The notes beneath the pieces are model-generated. The model was not told the origin of the DNA, made no database searches, and was given only the letters and a program-made list of their open reading frames with translations. Positions 7,690 to 15,812 of a stretch of 64,000 nucleotides of DNA are shown in pieces. The stretch lies in the NCBI RefSeq assembly GCF_018381315.1, contig NZ_JAGZSD010000006.1, positions 62,001 through 126,000 on the forward strand, in the 5' to 3' direction. Both the position numbers and the translations under genes were made by a program. Positions within the stretch are counted from its first letter, which is position 1, and each line of letters opens with the position of its first letter. Origin of the DNA: Anaerostipes sp. Lineage in GTDB: Bacteria; Bacillota; Clostridia; Lachnospirales; Lachnospiraceae.

Positions 7690-9207
7690 ATGTTTTGTTC
7701 AATGCTCAGCGGCATTGTCTCAGGTGCCGCAGGCTGTATTATACAGGTTGAAGTGGAACTTCGGAGCGGCCTTCCATATTTTACTATGGTGGGCCGCCTT
7801 TCTAATGAGGCAAAAGAGTCCAGACACCGGGTAGAGTCTGCTCTGCGCGCCCTTGGATGTCCGCTTCCGCCTATGAAAGTGACGGTAAACCTATCTCCTG
7901 CTGACATCAGAAAGACAGGAACTGCATTTGATCTGCCCATCGCAGCGGCCGTTATGGCCGGTCTTAATTATATCCCCATTCAAGAAGAAATGAATATCTG
8001 CATCTTAGGAGAGCTGGGCCTTGACGGCAGCATCCGCGGCATCCGGCAGTGTCTTCCAATCATTCTGGAGGGAAAACGCCGGGGAATCCATAAGTTCATG
8101 GTGCCCTATGATGATATGGAAACGCTTGGACATGTTAAAGATGTGGAACTGGTCCCGGTAAAACATTTATCCGATGCGGCAGCTTTTTTTCGCAAGGGGA
8201 AAATTCTTACTTATAAAATTCCCAAAAAGGATAAAATCCTTGAGAAAAAATCTTTTGATTTTTCAGAAATAAAAGGCCAGGTCTTCTTAAAGAGAGCTTT
8301 GGAGATAGCTGTTACCGGAAGGCATAACATTCTTCTGATCGGTCCTCCCGGATGCGGCAAAACCATGGCTGTTCAATGTGTTTCTTCTATTATTAATAGA
8401 TTGACGGAGGAAGAATATCTGGAGGTACAGTCGCTGTACCAGGCAGCGGGTATTTACAGAGACGCAGAGGATTTCTGTCCGCCTTTTAGGATGCCGCATT
8501 CCTCTGTCTCAAAAGGTGCGCTGATCGGAGGGGGAGCGGTTCCAAAAATCGGTGAGATTACCCTTGCTCATAAAGGAACTCTTGTATTAGACGAACTCTC
8601 CCAGTTCGATGCTAAGTGTCTGGAGGCCTTAAGGCAGCCGTTGGAAGACCGGCGGATTATTTTGAACAGGCTTGGGAGAGACTACACCATGCCGGCGGAC
8701 TTTCTTTTAGCTGCAACTATAAATCCCTGTCCCTGCGGCAACAGCTTTACTCCGGAGGCATGCCGCTGCAGCATGAGCGAAAAACGCTCTTATTACCATA
8801 AACTTTCGGGGCCGATTCTGGACCGCTTTGATTTGGTCATCACTGTAAGGCAGGAAGCCAGAGAGTTGGATTCAGTCTCGGAAAGTTCAAAAGATATCAG
8901 AGCCAGGGTTTTAGGGTCTGTGGCAGAGGAACAGCAGGAACTTTTAAATACCCCTTACTCATATTATGGGCAGGTGAGAGCAGAAGATTTGGAGAAAATC
9001 TGTCCTCTGGACTCAAAATGCAGACAGATTTTAAAAGAAGAACGGATCAGACATCATATTTCTATGCGCGGTATTCATAAGATGATGAGAATAGCAAAAA
9101 CAGTGGCCAGGATGGAGCACAAAAACAAAATTGAGGAAAGGCACATCATAGAAGCACTGTCTCTGAGAAATATGGATTTTTTATCGGAGGTTTCCGGATA
9201 TGAATGA
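7690..9207 (+). CDS. YifB/ComM-family Mg-chelatase-like AAA+ ATPase
   Basis: 505 residues. The N-terminal ChlI-like domain has VEVELRSGLPYFTMVGRLSNEAKESRHRVESAL and LSPADIRKTGTAFDLPIAAAVM. The AAA+ core follows with Walker A GPPGCGKTM (near residue 216), a Walker B-like LVLDELSQFD and a C-terminal winged domain ending in the IEERHIIEALSLRN pattern. ComM, the characterised relative, is a helicase that promotes branch migration during natural transformation. Its position directly before dprA (8-base overlap) supports a role in DNA uptake or recombination. AGAAGGAGG box before the ATG. Confidence 0.93.
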   Translation: MFCSMLSGIVSGAAGCIIQVEVELRSGLPYFTMVGRLSNEAKESRHRVESALRALGCPLPPMKVTVNLSPADIRKTGTAFDLPIAAAVMAGLNYIPIQEEMNICILGELGLDGSIRGIRQCLPIILEGKRRGIHKFMVPYDDMETLGHVKDVELVPVKHLSDAAAFFRKGKILTYKIPKKDKILEKKSFDFSEIKGQVFLKRALEIAVTGRHNILLIGPPGCGKTMAVQCVSSIINRLTEEEYLEVQSLYQAAGIYRDAEDFCPPFRMPHSSVSKGALIGGGAVPKIGEITLAHKGTLVLDELSQFDAKCLEALRQPLEDRRIILNRLGRDYTMPADFLLAATINPCPCGNSFTPEACRCSMSEKRSYYHKLSGPILDRFDLVITVRQEARELDSVSESSKDIRARVLGSVAEEQQELLNTPYSYYGQVRAEDLEKICPLDSKCRQILKEERIRHHISMRGIHKMMRIAKTVARMEHKNKIEERHIIEALSLRNMDFLSEVSGYE

Positions 9208-10282
9208 GAAGATGTTCTGGTTTTGGTTTACATCCCTTCTAGAAATAAACAGAAAGACACAGGGAGAACTGCTCTCCGTGATTATCCATCCGGAAGAGCT
9301 TCGGAAACTCAGTGCGGATACAGCAAAGACGATTCTTTCCAAGAGACAGTACCGGCTGTTTTTGGAGACCAGAGAGGACTCTTTTATCTGTAAAAAGTAT
9401 GAAGCCTTAAAAGAGCAGAACGCAGACTATATCATATGGAAAGAATCCGATTATCCGGAGAGGCTCAGGCAGATTTATGATTATCCCTTCGGCATTTTCA
9501 GAAAAGGCAGGCCAGCTGATTCCAGGCTTGCTATCGCGATGGTCGGAGCCAGGTCCTGTACTCTGTATGGAAGAGAGATGGCTGAATATATGGCGCGGGA
9601 GCTGGCCAAAAGAGGTGTTCTTATCGTCAGTGGTATGGCCAGAGGCATTGACGGTGCATCCCACAGGGGAGCATTAAGCGCGGACGGATTAACAGCGGGG
9701 GTTTTGGGCTGCGGTATTGATCAGATATATCCCAAAGAACACAGAAAATTGTACAGCCAGGTAGAGGAGCAGGGTGTGATCTATTCTGAGTATGGACTGG
9801 GTGTGGAGCCGTTTTCTTTTCTTTTTCCTCAGAGGAACAGAATTATCAGCGGACTGGCTGACGGCATTTTTGTAGTGGAAGCCAGGGAGAGAAGCGGATC
9901 TCTTATCACAGCAGACTGCGGACTGGATCAGAACAAAGAAATTTTTGCTCTTCCCGGCAATGTGACAAGTTCTGCGTCCGGGGGCTGTCACCGCCTGATT
10001 CAGCAAGGCGCCAAGCTGGTTTCTTCTCCGGAGGATATTCTTAATGAATTTCCAAAATTCAGAGATATTTCACATAATGTCTGTCAATTTGATAAAAATT
10101 CACTTGCTAGAGGTGAAAAAATGGTGTATGATGTTTTGAGTTTGGAACCCAAATGTCTGGAACAGATAGCCAAGGAGTCAAACTTGCCCGTTTCGGAGGC
10201 AGTGACATCTTTGTTCTATTTAGAACGGCAGGGGTTGGCAGAAGAAATACTGAAAAATTATTACATAATAAAATATAATTAA
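9200..10282 (+). CDS. dprA: DNA-processing protein DprA
   Basis: 360 residues. DprA protects incoming single-stranded DNA and loads RecA. The Rossmann-like domain (about residues 105-290) has AIVGARSCTLYG-like AMVGARSCT, SGMARGIDGASHRGAL, GCGIDQIYPKEH, FPQRNRIISGLADGIFVVEA and SGSLITADCGLDQNKEIFALPG. An N-terminal SAM-like part and a C-terminal winged-helix part (residues 300-360, QIAKESNLPVSEAVTSLFYLERQGL) flank it. It overlaps the ComM-like gene by 8 bases and is 11 bases from topA, a common Firmicutes order. Confidence 0.96.
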   Translation: MNEKMFWFWFTSLLEINRKTQGELLSVIIHPEELRKLSADTAKTILSKRQYRLFLETREDSFICKKYEALKEQNADYIIWKESDYPERLRQIYDYPFGIFRKGRPADSRLAIAMVGARSCTLYGREMAEYMARELAKRGVLIVSGMARGIDGASHRGALSADGLTAGVLGCGIDQIYPKEHRKLYSQVEEQGVIYSEYGLGVEPFSFLFPQRNRIISGLADGIFVVEARERSGSLITADCGLDQNKEIFALPGNVTSSASGGCHRLIQQGAKLVSSPEDILNEFPKFRDISHNVCQFDKNSLARGEKMVYDVLSLEPKCLEQIAKESNLPVSEAVTSLFYLERQGLAEEILKNYYIIKYN

Positions 10283-10293
10283 GAGGTGCAAAA

Positions 10294-12378
10294 ATGCCAA
10301 AATACTTAGTAATTGTAGAGTCACCAGCGAAAGCAAAGACGATCAATAAATTTTTAGGGAAAAATTATACAGTCATTGCATCCAACGGTCATGTGAGAGA
10401 TCTCCCTAAAAGTACCATGGGAATTGATTTGGAACATAATTTTGAACCAAAATATATTACGATCCGCGGTAAGGGAGAAGTTTTGGCGTCATTGCGGAAA
10501 GAAGTGAAAAAGGCAGATAAAGTTTATCTTGCAACTGACCCCGACCGGGAAGGAGAAGCGATCTCCTGGCATTTATACTATGCTTTGAAGCTGGAAAATA
10601 AAAAATGCAGCCGGATTACATTCAATGAGATTACAAAGAATGCAGTCAAGGAATCATTAAAGCATGCCAGGGAGATTGATATGGACCTGGTTGACGCCCA
10701 GCAGGCGAGACGTGTTTTAGACCGGATTGTAGGATATAAAATCAGTCCTCTGCTGTGGGCAAAGATCAAGAGAGGATTAAGCGCAGGACGGGTACAGTCT
10801 GTTGCGCTGCGGCTGATCTGTGACAGAGAAGAAGAGATCAATGCTTTTATACCGGAAGAATACTGGTCCCTGGATGCCTTCCTGAATGTCAAGGGAAGCA
10901 AAAAGCCTCTGGAAGCTAAGTTTGCAGGGAATAAAGACGGAAAGATTGAGATCAAAAATGAAGAGCAGCTGAAAACGATTCTTGATGAGCTTGAGGGGGC
11001 AAAGTTCCAGGTTGACAGCGTAAAAGTAGGGGAGCGTGTTAAGAAAGCACCCCTGCCATTTACAACCAGTACCATGCAGCAGGATGCATCCAGCAAACTG
11101 AATTTTCCGACAGCAAAGACTATGAGAATTGCCCAGCAGCTGTATGAAGGTGTGGACATCAAAGGGAAAGGCACAGTCGGACTGATTACCTACCTGCGTA
11201 CAGACTCCACCAGGATTTCAGAAGAGGCGGACAAAAATGCCAGAGAATTCATTTCCGAGACTTATGGAAGTGATTTTGTGGGAAACGGACAAGTTGGAAA
11301 AAAGGACAACAAGAACGTACAGGACGCCCATGAAGCCATTCGTCCTACTTACATTGAAAACACCCCGGCAAGCATAAAAGAACAGCTTTCCAGAGACCAG
11401 TACCGGCTGTACCAGCTGATCTGGAACCGGTTCATGGCCAGCCGTATGAGTTCAGCCAAATATGAAACCACATCTGTAAAGATTGATGCCAATGGATACC
11501 GGTTTAACGCTTCAGCATCTAAGATCGTTTTTGACGGATTTTTGACTGTATATAATATTGACAATGAAAAATCAAAGGGAAATGTCATGCTGAAAAGCAT
11601 TGATGCTTCCACAGAGCTGAAATTGAAAGAGTTTGATCACAAACAGCATTTCACTCAGCCGCCGGCACACTACACAGAAGCCACTTTGGTGCGTACCTTG
11701 GAGGAGCAGGGAATCGGACGGCCGAGTACCTATGCACCTACCATTTCTACGATCATTGCCAGGAGGTATGTAGTAAAAGAGAAAAAGAATCTGTATGTGA
11801 CGGAACTGGGAGAAGCAGTGAATACCATGATGAAAAAGGCTTTCCCGTCTATTGTGGATGTGCATTTTACAGCAACAATGGAAGCTCTTTTAGATATGGT
11901 GGAGGAAGGGAAAGTTCACTGGAAATCAGTGGTGGAGAACTTCTACCCGGATCTTAAGGAAGCCGTTGAGGCTGCTGAAAAGGAACTTGAGCAGGTGACG
12001 ATTGAGGATGAAGTGACAGATGTGCCCTGTGACCAGTGCGGAAGAAACATGGTTGTCAAATACGGGCCGTATGGGAAGTTTCTTGCCTGTCCCGGATTCC
12101 CGGACTGCAGAAATACAAAGCCTCACTTTGAGAAGATTGGGGTTCCTTGTCCGCTGTGCGGAAAAGAAGTCGTCTTAAAGAAAACAAAGAAAGGCCGGAA
12201 GTATTATGGCTGTGAAGACAATCCAGAGTGCGAATTCATGTCATGGCAGAAACCTTCTACTGTCAAGTGTGAACGCTGCGGGAAGTACATGGTAGAGAAA
12301 GGTAAAAAACTGGTTTGTTCAGACGAACATTGTGGATATGTCTGTGATCTGCCGAAGGAGGAAGAAGTTACAGAATAA
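10294..12378 (+). CDS. topA: DNA topoisomerase I
   Basis: 694 residues. Type IA topoisomerase relaxing negative supercoils. The TOPRIM domain is at the N-terminus (YLVIVESPAKAKTINKFLG, DPDREGEAISWHL), the active-site Tyr is about residue 300 in GLITYLRTDSTR, and GIGRPSTYAPTIS lies in the decatenation/gate region. The C-terminus has three Cys4 zinc ribbons: CDQCG...CPGFPDC, CPLCG...CEDNPEC and CERCG...CSDEHC. Start codon 11 bases after dprA; GAGGTG box. codY follows in 12 bases, so dprA-topA-codY probably form one transcript. Confidence 0.98.
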   Translation: MPKYLVIVESPAKAKTINKFLGKNYTVIASNGHVRDLPKSTMGIDLEHNFEPKYITIRGKGEVLASLRKEVKKADKVYLATDPDREGEAISWHLYYALKLENKKCSRITFNEITKNAVKESLKHAREIDMDLVDAQQARRVLDRIVGYKISPLLWAKIKRGLSAGRVQSVALRLICDREEEINAFIPEEYWSLDAFLNVKGSKKPLEAKFAGNKDGKIEIKNEEQLKTILDELEGAKFQVDSVKVGERVKKAPLPFTTSTMQQDASSKLNFPTAKTMRIAQQLYEGVDIKGKGTVGLITYLRTDSTRISEEADKNAREFISETYGSDFVGNGQVGKKDNKNVQDAHEAIRPTYIENTPASIKEQLSRDQYRLYQLIWNRFMASRMSSAKYETTSVKIDANGYRFNASASKIVFDGFLTVYNIDNEKSKGNVMLKSIDASTELKLKEFDHKQHFTQPPAHYTEATLVRTLEEQGIGRPSTYAPTISTIIARRYVVKEKKNLYVTELGEAVNTMMKKAFPSIVDVHFTATMEALLDMVEEGKVHWKSVVENFYPDLKEAVEAAEKELEQVTIEDEVTDVPCDQCGRNMVVKYGPYGKFLACPGFPDCRNTKPHFEKIGVPCPLCGKEVVLKKTKKGRKYYGCEDNPECEFMSWQKPSTVKCERCGKYMVEKGKKLVCSDEHCGYVCDLPKEEEVTE

Positions 12379-12390
12379 TAAGGAGTAGCT

Positions 12391-13161
12391 ATGAGTGTAC
12401 AATTATTAGATAAAACCAGGAAGATTAATAAATTACTGCATAACAACAATTCACAGAAAGTTGTATTTAACGACATCTGCCAGGTGCTGATGGAAGTTAT
12501 GGACTCCAATGTCATCGTGATCAGCAAAAAAGGAAAGATCCTCGGCATTTGGAATTCAGAAGAGATAGAATCCATCCAGGAGATGATCGGCGGCAAGATC
12601 GGAGATTATATTGACACCAATTTGAATGAGAGGCTTTTGACCATCTTATCAACCAAAGAAAATGTGAATCTCCAAACCCTTGGCTTTGAAAGTGACATTC
12701 ATCATTACTGCGGGATTATTTCCCCAATAGACATTGCAGGAGAGCGGTTCGGCACTCTGTTTATGTACCGGGTAGAGGATGACTATACAATCGATGACAT
12801 TATCCTTGCAGAATACGGAACGACAGTCGTGGGGCTGGAAATGATGCGTTCTGTCAGTGAAGAAATGGAAAGTGAACGCAGAAAACGGAGCATCATTGAG
12901 TCTGCATTCCGAACTCTTTCCTTCACCGAATTAGAAGCGGTTCATCATATTTTTGATGAATTGAGCGGCAGCGAAGGAATTCTTGTAGCCAGCAAGATTG
13001 CAGACAGGTTCGGAATTACACGGTCTGTCATTGTCAATGCGCTGCGGAAGCTGGAGAGCGCAGGGGTTATCGAATCCCGTTCTTCCGGAATGAAAGGTAC
13101 TTATATTAAAGTAGTAAATGATCTGATTTTTGATGAATTAAACAGATCCGGGCGTATCTAG
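12391..13161 (+). CDS. codY: GTP-sensing transcriptional pleiotropic repressor CodY
   Basis: 256 residues. The GAF effector domain that binds branched-chain amino acids in this family spans about residues 1-155 (LLDKTRKINKLL, FGTLFMYR, YGTTVVGLEM), and the winged helix-turn-helix is at about 190-250 (ASKIADRFGITRSVIVNALRKLESAGVIESRS). CodY is the global nutrient regulator of low-GC Gram-positives. No convincing CodY box (AATTTTCNGAAAATT) was found before the genes of this window. Confidence 0.97.
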   Translation: MSVQLLDKTRKINKLLHNNNSQKVVFNDICQVLMEVMDSNVIVISKKGKILGIWNSEEIESIQEMIGGKIGDYIDTNLNERLLTILSTKENVNLQTLGFESDIHHYCGIISPIDIAGERFGTLFMYRVEDDYTIDDIILAEYGTTVVGLEMMRSVSEEMESERRKRSIIESAFRTLSFTELEAVHHIFDELSGSEGILVASKIADRFGITRSVIVNALRKLESAGVIESRSSGMKGTYIKVVNDLIFDELNRSGRI

Positions 13162-13182
13162 GCCCAAATTGCGAAATTTTTC

Positions 13183-13212
13183 TTGCATTCACCAAAACAG
13201 ATGTGCTATACT
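13183..13212 (+). promoter_or_regulatory. Promoter of rpsB
   Basis: TTGCAT at 13183-13188 and TATACT at 13207-13212, 18 bases apart. The predicted start of transcription is near 13220, leaving a leader of about 90 bases before rpsB. Confidence 0.7.
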
Positions 13213-13229
13213 GTCAAAGGTAAAAATAA

Positions 13230-13300
13230 ACACGCCGTTGGAATTCCGGTAGGTGCCGAAAGGTTTGCCGGGATAGTGACAATGGTGGAAGCATAACCAA
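13230..13300 (+). promoter_or_regulatory. Structured 5' leader of rpsB, possible ribosomal-protein autoregulation site
   Basis: The leader contains short GC-rich pairing segments around TTCCGGTAGGTGCCGAAAGG and TTTGCCGGGATAG (CCGG/CCGG plus a GGTGCC-loop element) and then GTGACAATGGTGGAAGC before the ribosome binding site. Leaders of rpsB bind S2 in several bacteria; whether this one does is inference. It does not resemble a riboswitch class I know. Confidence 0.35.
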
Positions 13301-13312
13301 AGGAGATTTTTT

Positions 13313-14035
13313 ATGAGCGTTATTTCAATGAAACAGTTATTAGAAGCAGGTGTTCATTTCGGACATCAGACCAGAAGATGGAATCCTAAAATGGCTCCGT
13401 ATATTTACACAGAGCGTAACGGAATCCACATCATCGACCTTCAGAAATCTGTAGGAATGGTTGATGACGCATACAATGCAGTAAAAGACTGTGTTGCAGA
13501 AGGCGGAAAGATTTTATTCGTAGGAACAAAGAAACAGGCTCAGGATTCTATTCAGACTGAAGCAGAGCGCTGCGGAATGTTCTATGTAAACCAGAGATGG
13601 TTAGGCGGAATGCTTACAAACTTCAAAACAATCAGAAGCCGTATCGACCGTTTAAAGAAGATCAAAAAGATGGAAGAAGACGGAACATTTGAAGTTCTTC
13701 CAAAGAAAGAAGTATTAGAATTAAGAAAAGAAATGGATAAATTACAGAAGAACCTGGGCGGAATCGAAGAAATGAACGAAATTCCGGATATGATCTTCAT
13801 CGTTGATCCTAAAAAAGAAAATATCTGTGTTCAGGAAGCACATACATTGGGAATTCCGCTTGTAGGTATCGCAGATACAAACAGTGATCCGGAAGATTTA
13901 GAATATATCATCCCAGGTAACGATGATGCTATTCGTGCAGTAAAATTAATCACATCCGCAATGGCTGACGCTGTTATTGAAGCAAACCAGGGAATGGATG
14001 CTGCTGATGCGGAAGAAGAAGCTGCAGAAGAATAA
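13313..14035 (+). CDS. rpsB: 30S ribosomal protein S2
   Basis: 240 residues with the classic S2 sequence: MKQLLEAGVHFGHQTRRWNPKMAPYI, ILFVGTKKQAQ, NQRWLGGMLTNFKTI, PDMIFIVDPKKE and PLVGIADTNSDPEDLEYIIPGNDDAIRA. The C-terminus is acidic (DAADAEEEAAEE). Codon use is strongly biased as expected for a highly expressed gene. AAAGGAG box before the ATG. tsf follows after about 100 bases. Confidence 0.99.
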   Translation: MSVISMKQLLEAGVHFGHQTRRWNPKMAPYIYTERNGIHIIDLQKSVGMVDDAYNAVKDCVAEGGKILFVGTKKQAQDSIQTEAERCGMFYVNQRWLGGMLTNFKTIRSRIDRLKKIKKMEEDGTFEVLPKKEVLELRKEMDKLQKNLGGIEEMNEIPDMIFIVDPKKENICVQEAHTLGIPLVGIADTNSDPEDLEYIIPGNDDAIRAVKLITSAMADAVIEANQGMDAADAEEEAAEE

Positions 14036-14053
14036 GATTTAAATCTCAGGTAT

Positions 14054-14114
14054 AACCAAAAGGGCACACCGTATTTCATACCCTTTGGGTGGACGCGCTA
14101 TGCGCGGTAAGGTA
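14054..14114 (+). promoter_or_regulatory. Hairpins in the rpsB-tsf gap
   Basis: ACCAAAAGGG (14055-14064) pairs with CCCTTTGGGT (14081-14090) with one mismatch, then a second small hairpin CGCGCTATGCGCG (14095-14107). There is no T run, so a processing site or partial attenuator between rpsB and tsf is more likely than a full terminator. Confidence 0.45.
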
Positions 14115-14139
14115 TACACTTTTATTTGGAGGAGAAATC

Positions 14140-15075
14140 ATGGCTATTACAGCAGGAATGGTAAAAGAATTAAGAGAAATGACCGGTGCGGGAATGATGG
14201 ACTGTAAAAAGGCATTAAACGCTACCGATGGAAATATGGAAGCAGCTGTTGAGCATTTAAGAGAGCAGGGACTTGCAAAGGCTGAAAAGAAAGCAGGACG
14301 TGTTGCAGCTGAAGGACTGGTTGCTACAAAGCTTTCTGATGACGGAAAGAAAGCTGCTATCGTGGAAGTAAACTCTGAGACAGACTTCGTGGCTAAAAAC
14401 GAACAGTTCCAGACTTATGTTGCAGAAGTGGCAGATCAGGCACTTACAACAGGCGCAACAGACATTGAAGCTTTTCTTGCAGAAGAATCTAAGGCAGAAG
14501 CCGGAAAAACTGTAAAAGAAGTATTAGACGGAAAAATCGCCATCATTGGTGAGAACTTAAACATCCGCAGATTTGCACAGATGGACGCAGCAGAAGGATT
14601 TGTTGCTTCTTACATCCATGCAGGCGGAAAGATCGGTGTATTGGTAGAAGTTGAGACAGATGTTGTCAATGACGCCATCAAAGAAATGGGTAAAAATGTA
14701 GCTATGCAGGTAGCTGCTATTGTTCCTAAATATACAAGCAGAGATGAAGTTTCTAAGGATTACATTGATCATGAAACTGAAATCTTAAAAGCTCAGGCGA
14801 AGAATGAAAATCCGGACAAACCGGATAATATCATCGAAAAGATGATCATCGGACGTCTGAACAAAGAGTTAAAAGAAGTTTGTCTGTTAGATCAGGTTTA
14901 TGTAAAAGCTGAAGACGGAAAACAGTCTGTAGGAAAATATGTAGAAGAAGTAGCAAAAGCTAATTCTGCAAAGATTGCAGTCAAAGGATTCATCCGTTTT
15001 GAGACAGGCGAAGGAATCGAAAAGAAAGAAGAAAACTTTGCTGAGGAAGTAGCAAAACAGATGGGCGGCAACTAG
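14140..15075 (+). CDS. tsf: Translation elongation factor Ts
   Basis: 311 residues from the ATG at 14140, chosen because a GGAGGAG box lies directly upstream and MAITAGMVKELREMTGAGMMDCKKAL is the canonical EF-Ts N-terminus; an in-frame ATG 51 bases earlier lies inside an intergenic hairpin. EF-Ts exchanges GDP for GTP on EF-Tu. There is a UBA-like N-terminal domain (1-50), then VNSETDFVAKNEQF and two core subdomains. The operon stops here with a strong terminator; pyrH and frr, which often follow tsf, are not present. Confidence 0.98.
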   Translation: MAITAGMVKELREMTGAGMMDCKKALNATDGNMEAAVEHLREQGLAKAEKKAGRVAAEGLVATKLSDDGKKAAIVEVNSETDFVAKNEQFQTYVAEVADQALTTGATDIEAFLAEESKAEAGKTVKEVLDGKIAIIGENLNIRRFAQMDAAEGFVASYIHAGGKIGVLVEVETDVVNDAIKEMGKNVAMQVAAIVPKYTSRDEVSKDYIDHETEILKAQAKNENPDKPDNIIEKMIIGRLNKELKEVCLLDQVYVKAEDGKQSVGKYVEEVAKANSAKIAVKGFIRFETGEGIEKKEENFAEEVAKQMGGN

Positions 15076-15130
15076 GAAGAAAAGTTTGCAATTAAAACCC
15101 TGTAACTATAGGAAAAATAAAGATATTATA

Positions 15131-15174
15131 CCCCTTGAAAACGTTGGATTTACAGCGTTTTCAAGGGGTTTTTT
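15131..15174 (+). terminator. Strong terminator after tsf
   Basis: CCCCTTGAAAACG (15131-15143) pairs with CGTTTTCAAGGGG (15156-15168), followed by six T. It marks the right-hand border of the core block. Confidence 0.95.
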
Positions 15175-15384
15175 GTGTCAGAAATGTAATTATAGTGTTT
15201 TTGGGATGGATTTTGGAAGAAGGTTCTTCCAAAATGGCAATTCCTTGTTTCCTCATTCGTGACGGCATTGCGCATCTCAAACAAGCAGGAATATTATACC
15301 AATGAAAGATGGCATTGGCATAAAGATGAATCTGTTTTTATATAGTGGAGTGGATACAATATTATCATTTTATCAATATCCAAA
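15175..15384. repeat. Palindrome-rich intergenic stretch
   Basis: No gene is visible. It contains a perfect 11-base inverted repeat with arms TTTTGGAAGAA and TTCTTCCAAAA separated by GG (about 15,211-15,234). A second imperfect pair follows, ATTCCTTGTTT with AAACAAGCAGGAAT (about 15,240-15,293), and then CCAATG with CATTGG (15,300-15,320). The arrangement looks like a decayed palindromic repeat element (REP or MITE type); no second copy was found in this window. Confidence 0.5.
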
Positions 15385-15414
15385 CAAAAAAGAGAACTTA
15401 TACAAAGCTCTCTT
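15385..15414 (-). terminator. Terminator of the minus-strand tRNA-half transcript
   Basis: On the minus strand AGAGAGCTT pairs with AAGTTCTCT across a 5-base loop, followed by a run of T (the A run at 15386-15391 on the plus strand). Confidence 0.8.
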
Positions 15415-15646
15415 AACATTTGGTAGTCTAGGGTAGTGCTTATCAACTACATGCTACCATTACACCATATCGCCGCAAACCCCTAGACCTAGAAATAAGA
15501 TTTTTTCCTTCATAGAAACTGTTCCTTTCTTCAATACAAATTTAACGGTATTGTAGATAAGACCTGAAACTATTGAATTAAATAGCAATCCTATTATGGT
15601 GGCGATACTTGGAATTGAACCAAGTCCGGTTGCTAACTATATTAAT
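15388..15646 (-). ncRNA. Putative non-coding RNA carrying two tRNA halves in permuted order
   Basis: The minus strand shows a promoter (15653-15682), a unit of about 260 bases and a terminator. The 3' half of a tRNA comes first: a perfect T arm CTTGG-TTCAATT-CCAAG (15624-15608), then TATCGCC-A-CCA (15607-15597). After a 122-base linker comes a tRNA 5' half: GGCGATA (15474-15468), TG, then a normal D arm GTGTAATGGTAGCAT (15465-15451). GGCGATA is the exact 7-base complement of TATCGCC. The next hairpin is GTAGT-TGATAAGC-ACTAC, and an 8-base inverted repeat (CCCTAGAC 15481-15488, GTCTAGGG 15426-15433) encloses the 5' half. A normal anticodon arm cannot be rebuilt with confidence. It may be a circularly permuted tRNA-like RNA, a permuted tmRNA-like relic, or rearranged tRNA debris; the intact promoter and terminator argue against plain debris. 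Confidence 0.5.
15460..15513 (-). CDS. 17-codon small ORF inside the permuted-tRNA unit
   Basis: ATG at 15513 (minus strand) preceded by AAAGGA at a 9-base distance, encoding MKEKILFLGLGVCGDMV and ending with TAA at 15462-15460. The last six codons overlap the acceptor and D-arm sequence of the tRNA 5' half, so translation and folding of that half would exclude each other. It could be a leader peptide or chance. The N-terminus faintly resembles nucleotide-binding starts (ILFLGLG), but it is too short to assign. Confidence 0.3.
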   Translation of the reverse strand: MKEKILFLGLGVCGDMV

Positions 15647-15652
15647 GTTTTT

Positions 15653-15682
15653 ATTTTACAAAAAAGCGCAAATATAGTCAAG
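15653..15682 (-). promoter_or_regulatory. Promoter of the permuted-tRNA unit
   Basis: Minus strand TTGACT (15682-15677) and TAAAAT (15658-15653) with 18 bases between. Transcription would begin near 15646, only about 20 bases before the T arm. Confidence 0.65.
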
Positions 15683-15812
15683 TAGTAAGAAATGATTTTA
15701 TACAATCAGCAGTGAATTGGATTTTATAATGTAGTATAGATGGAACTAGCTAAGAAATTGTGATAAAATACCTAATAAATCAAACAATTACTATTGTAGA
15801 TAGGAGTGACTT

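Noticed and set aside
13165..13195. CodY box upstream of rpsB
   Set aside because: The best alignment with AATTTTCNGAAAATT gives only 9 of 15 matches in AT-rich sequence, which is not better than background.
15388..15646. Permuted tmRNA (two-piece ssrA)
   Set aside because: Gene order would fit, but the 5' half has a normal tRNA D arm, not the tmRNA GGATTCGAC-type loop, there is no convincing tag ORF with stop, and no room for pseudoknots before the terminator.
15388..15660. Ordinary tRNA genes at 15,468 and 15,600
   Set aside because: Neither half has its partner in the normal order on the minus strand; only the permuted order pairs.
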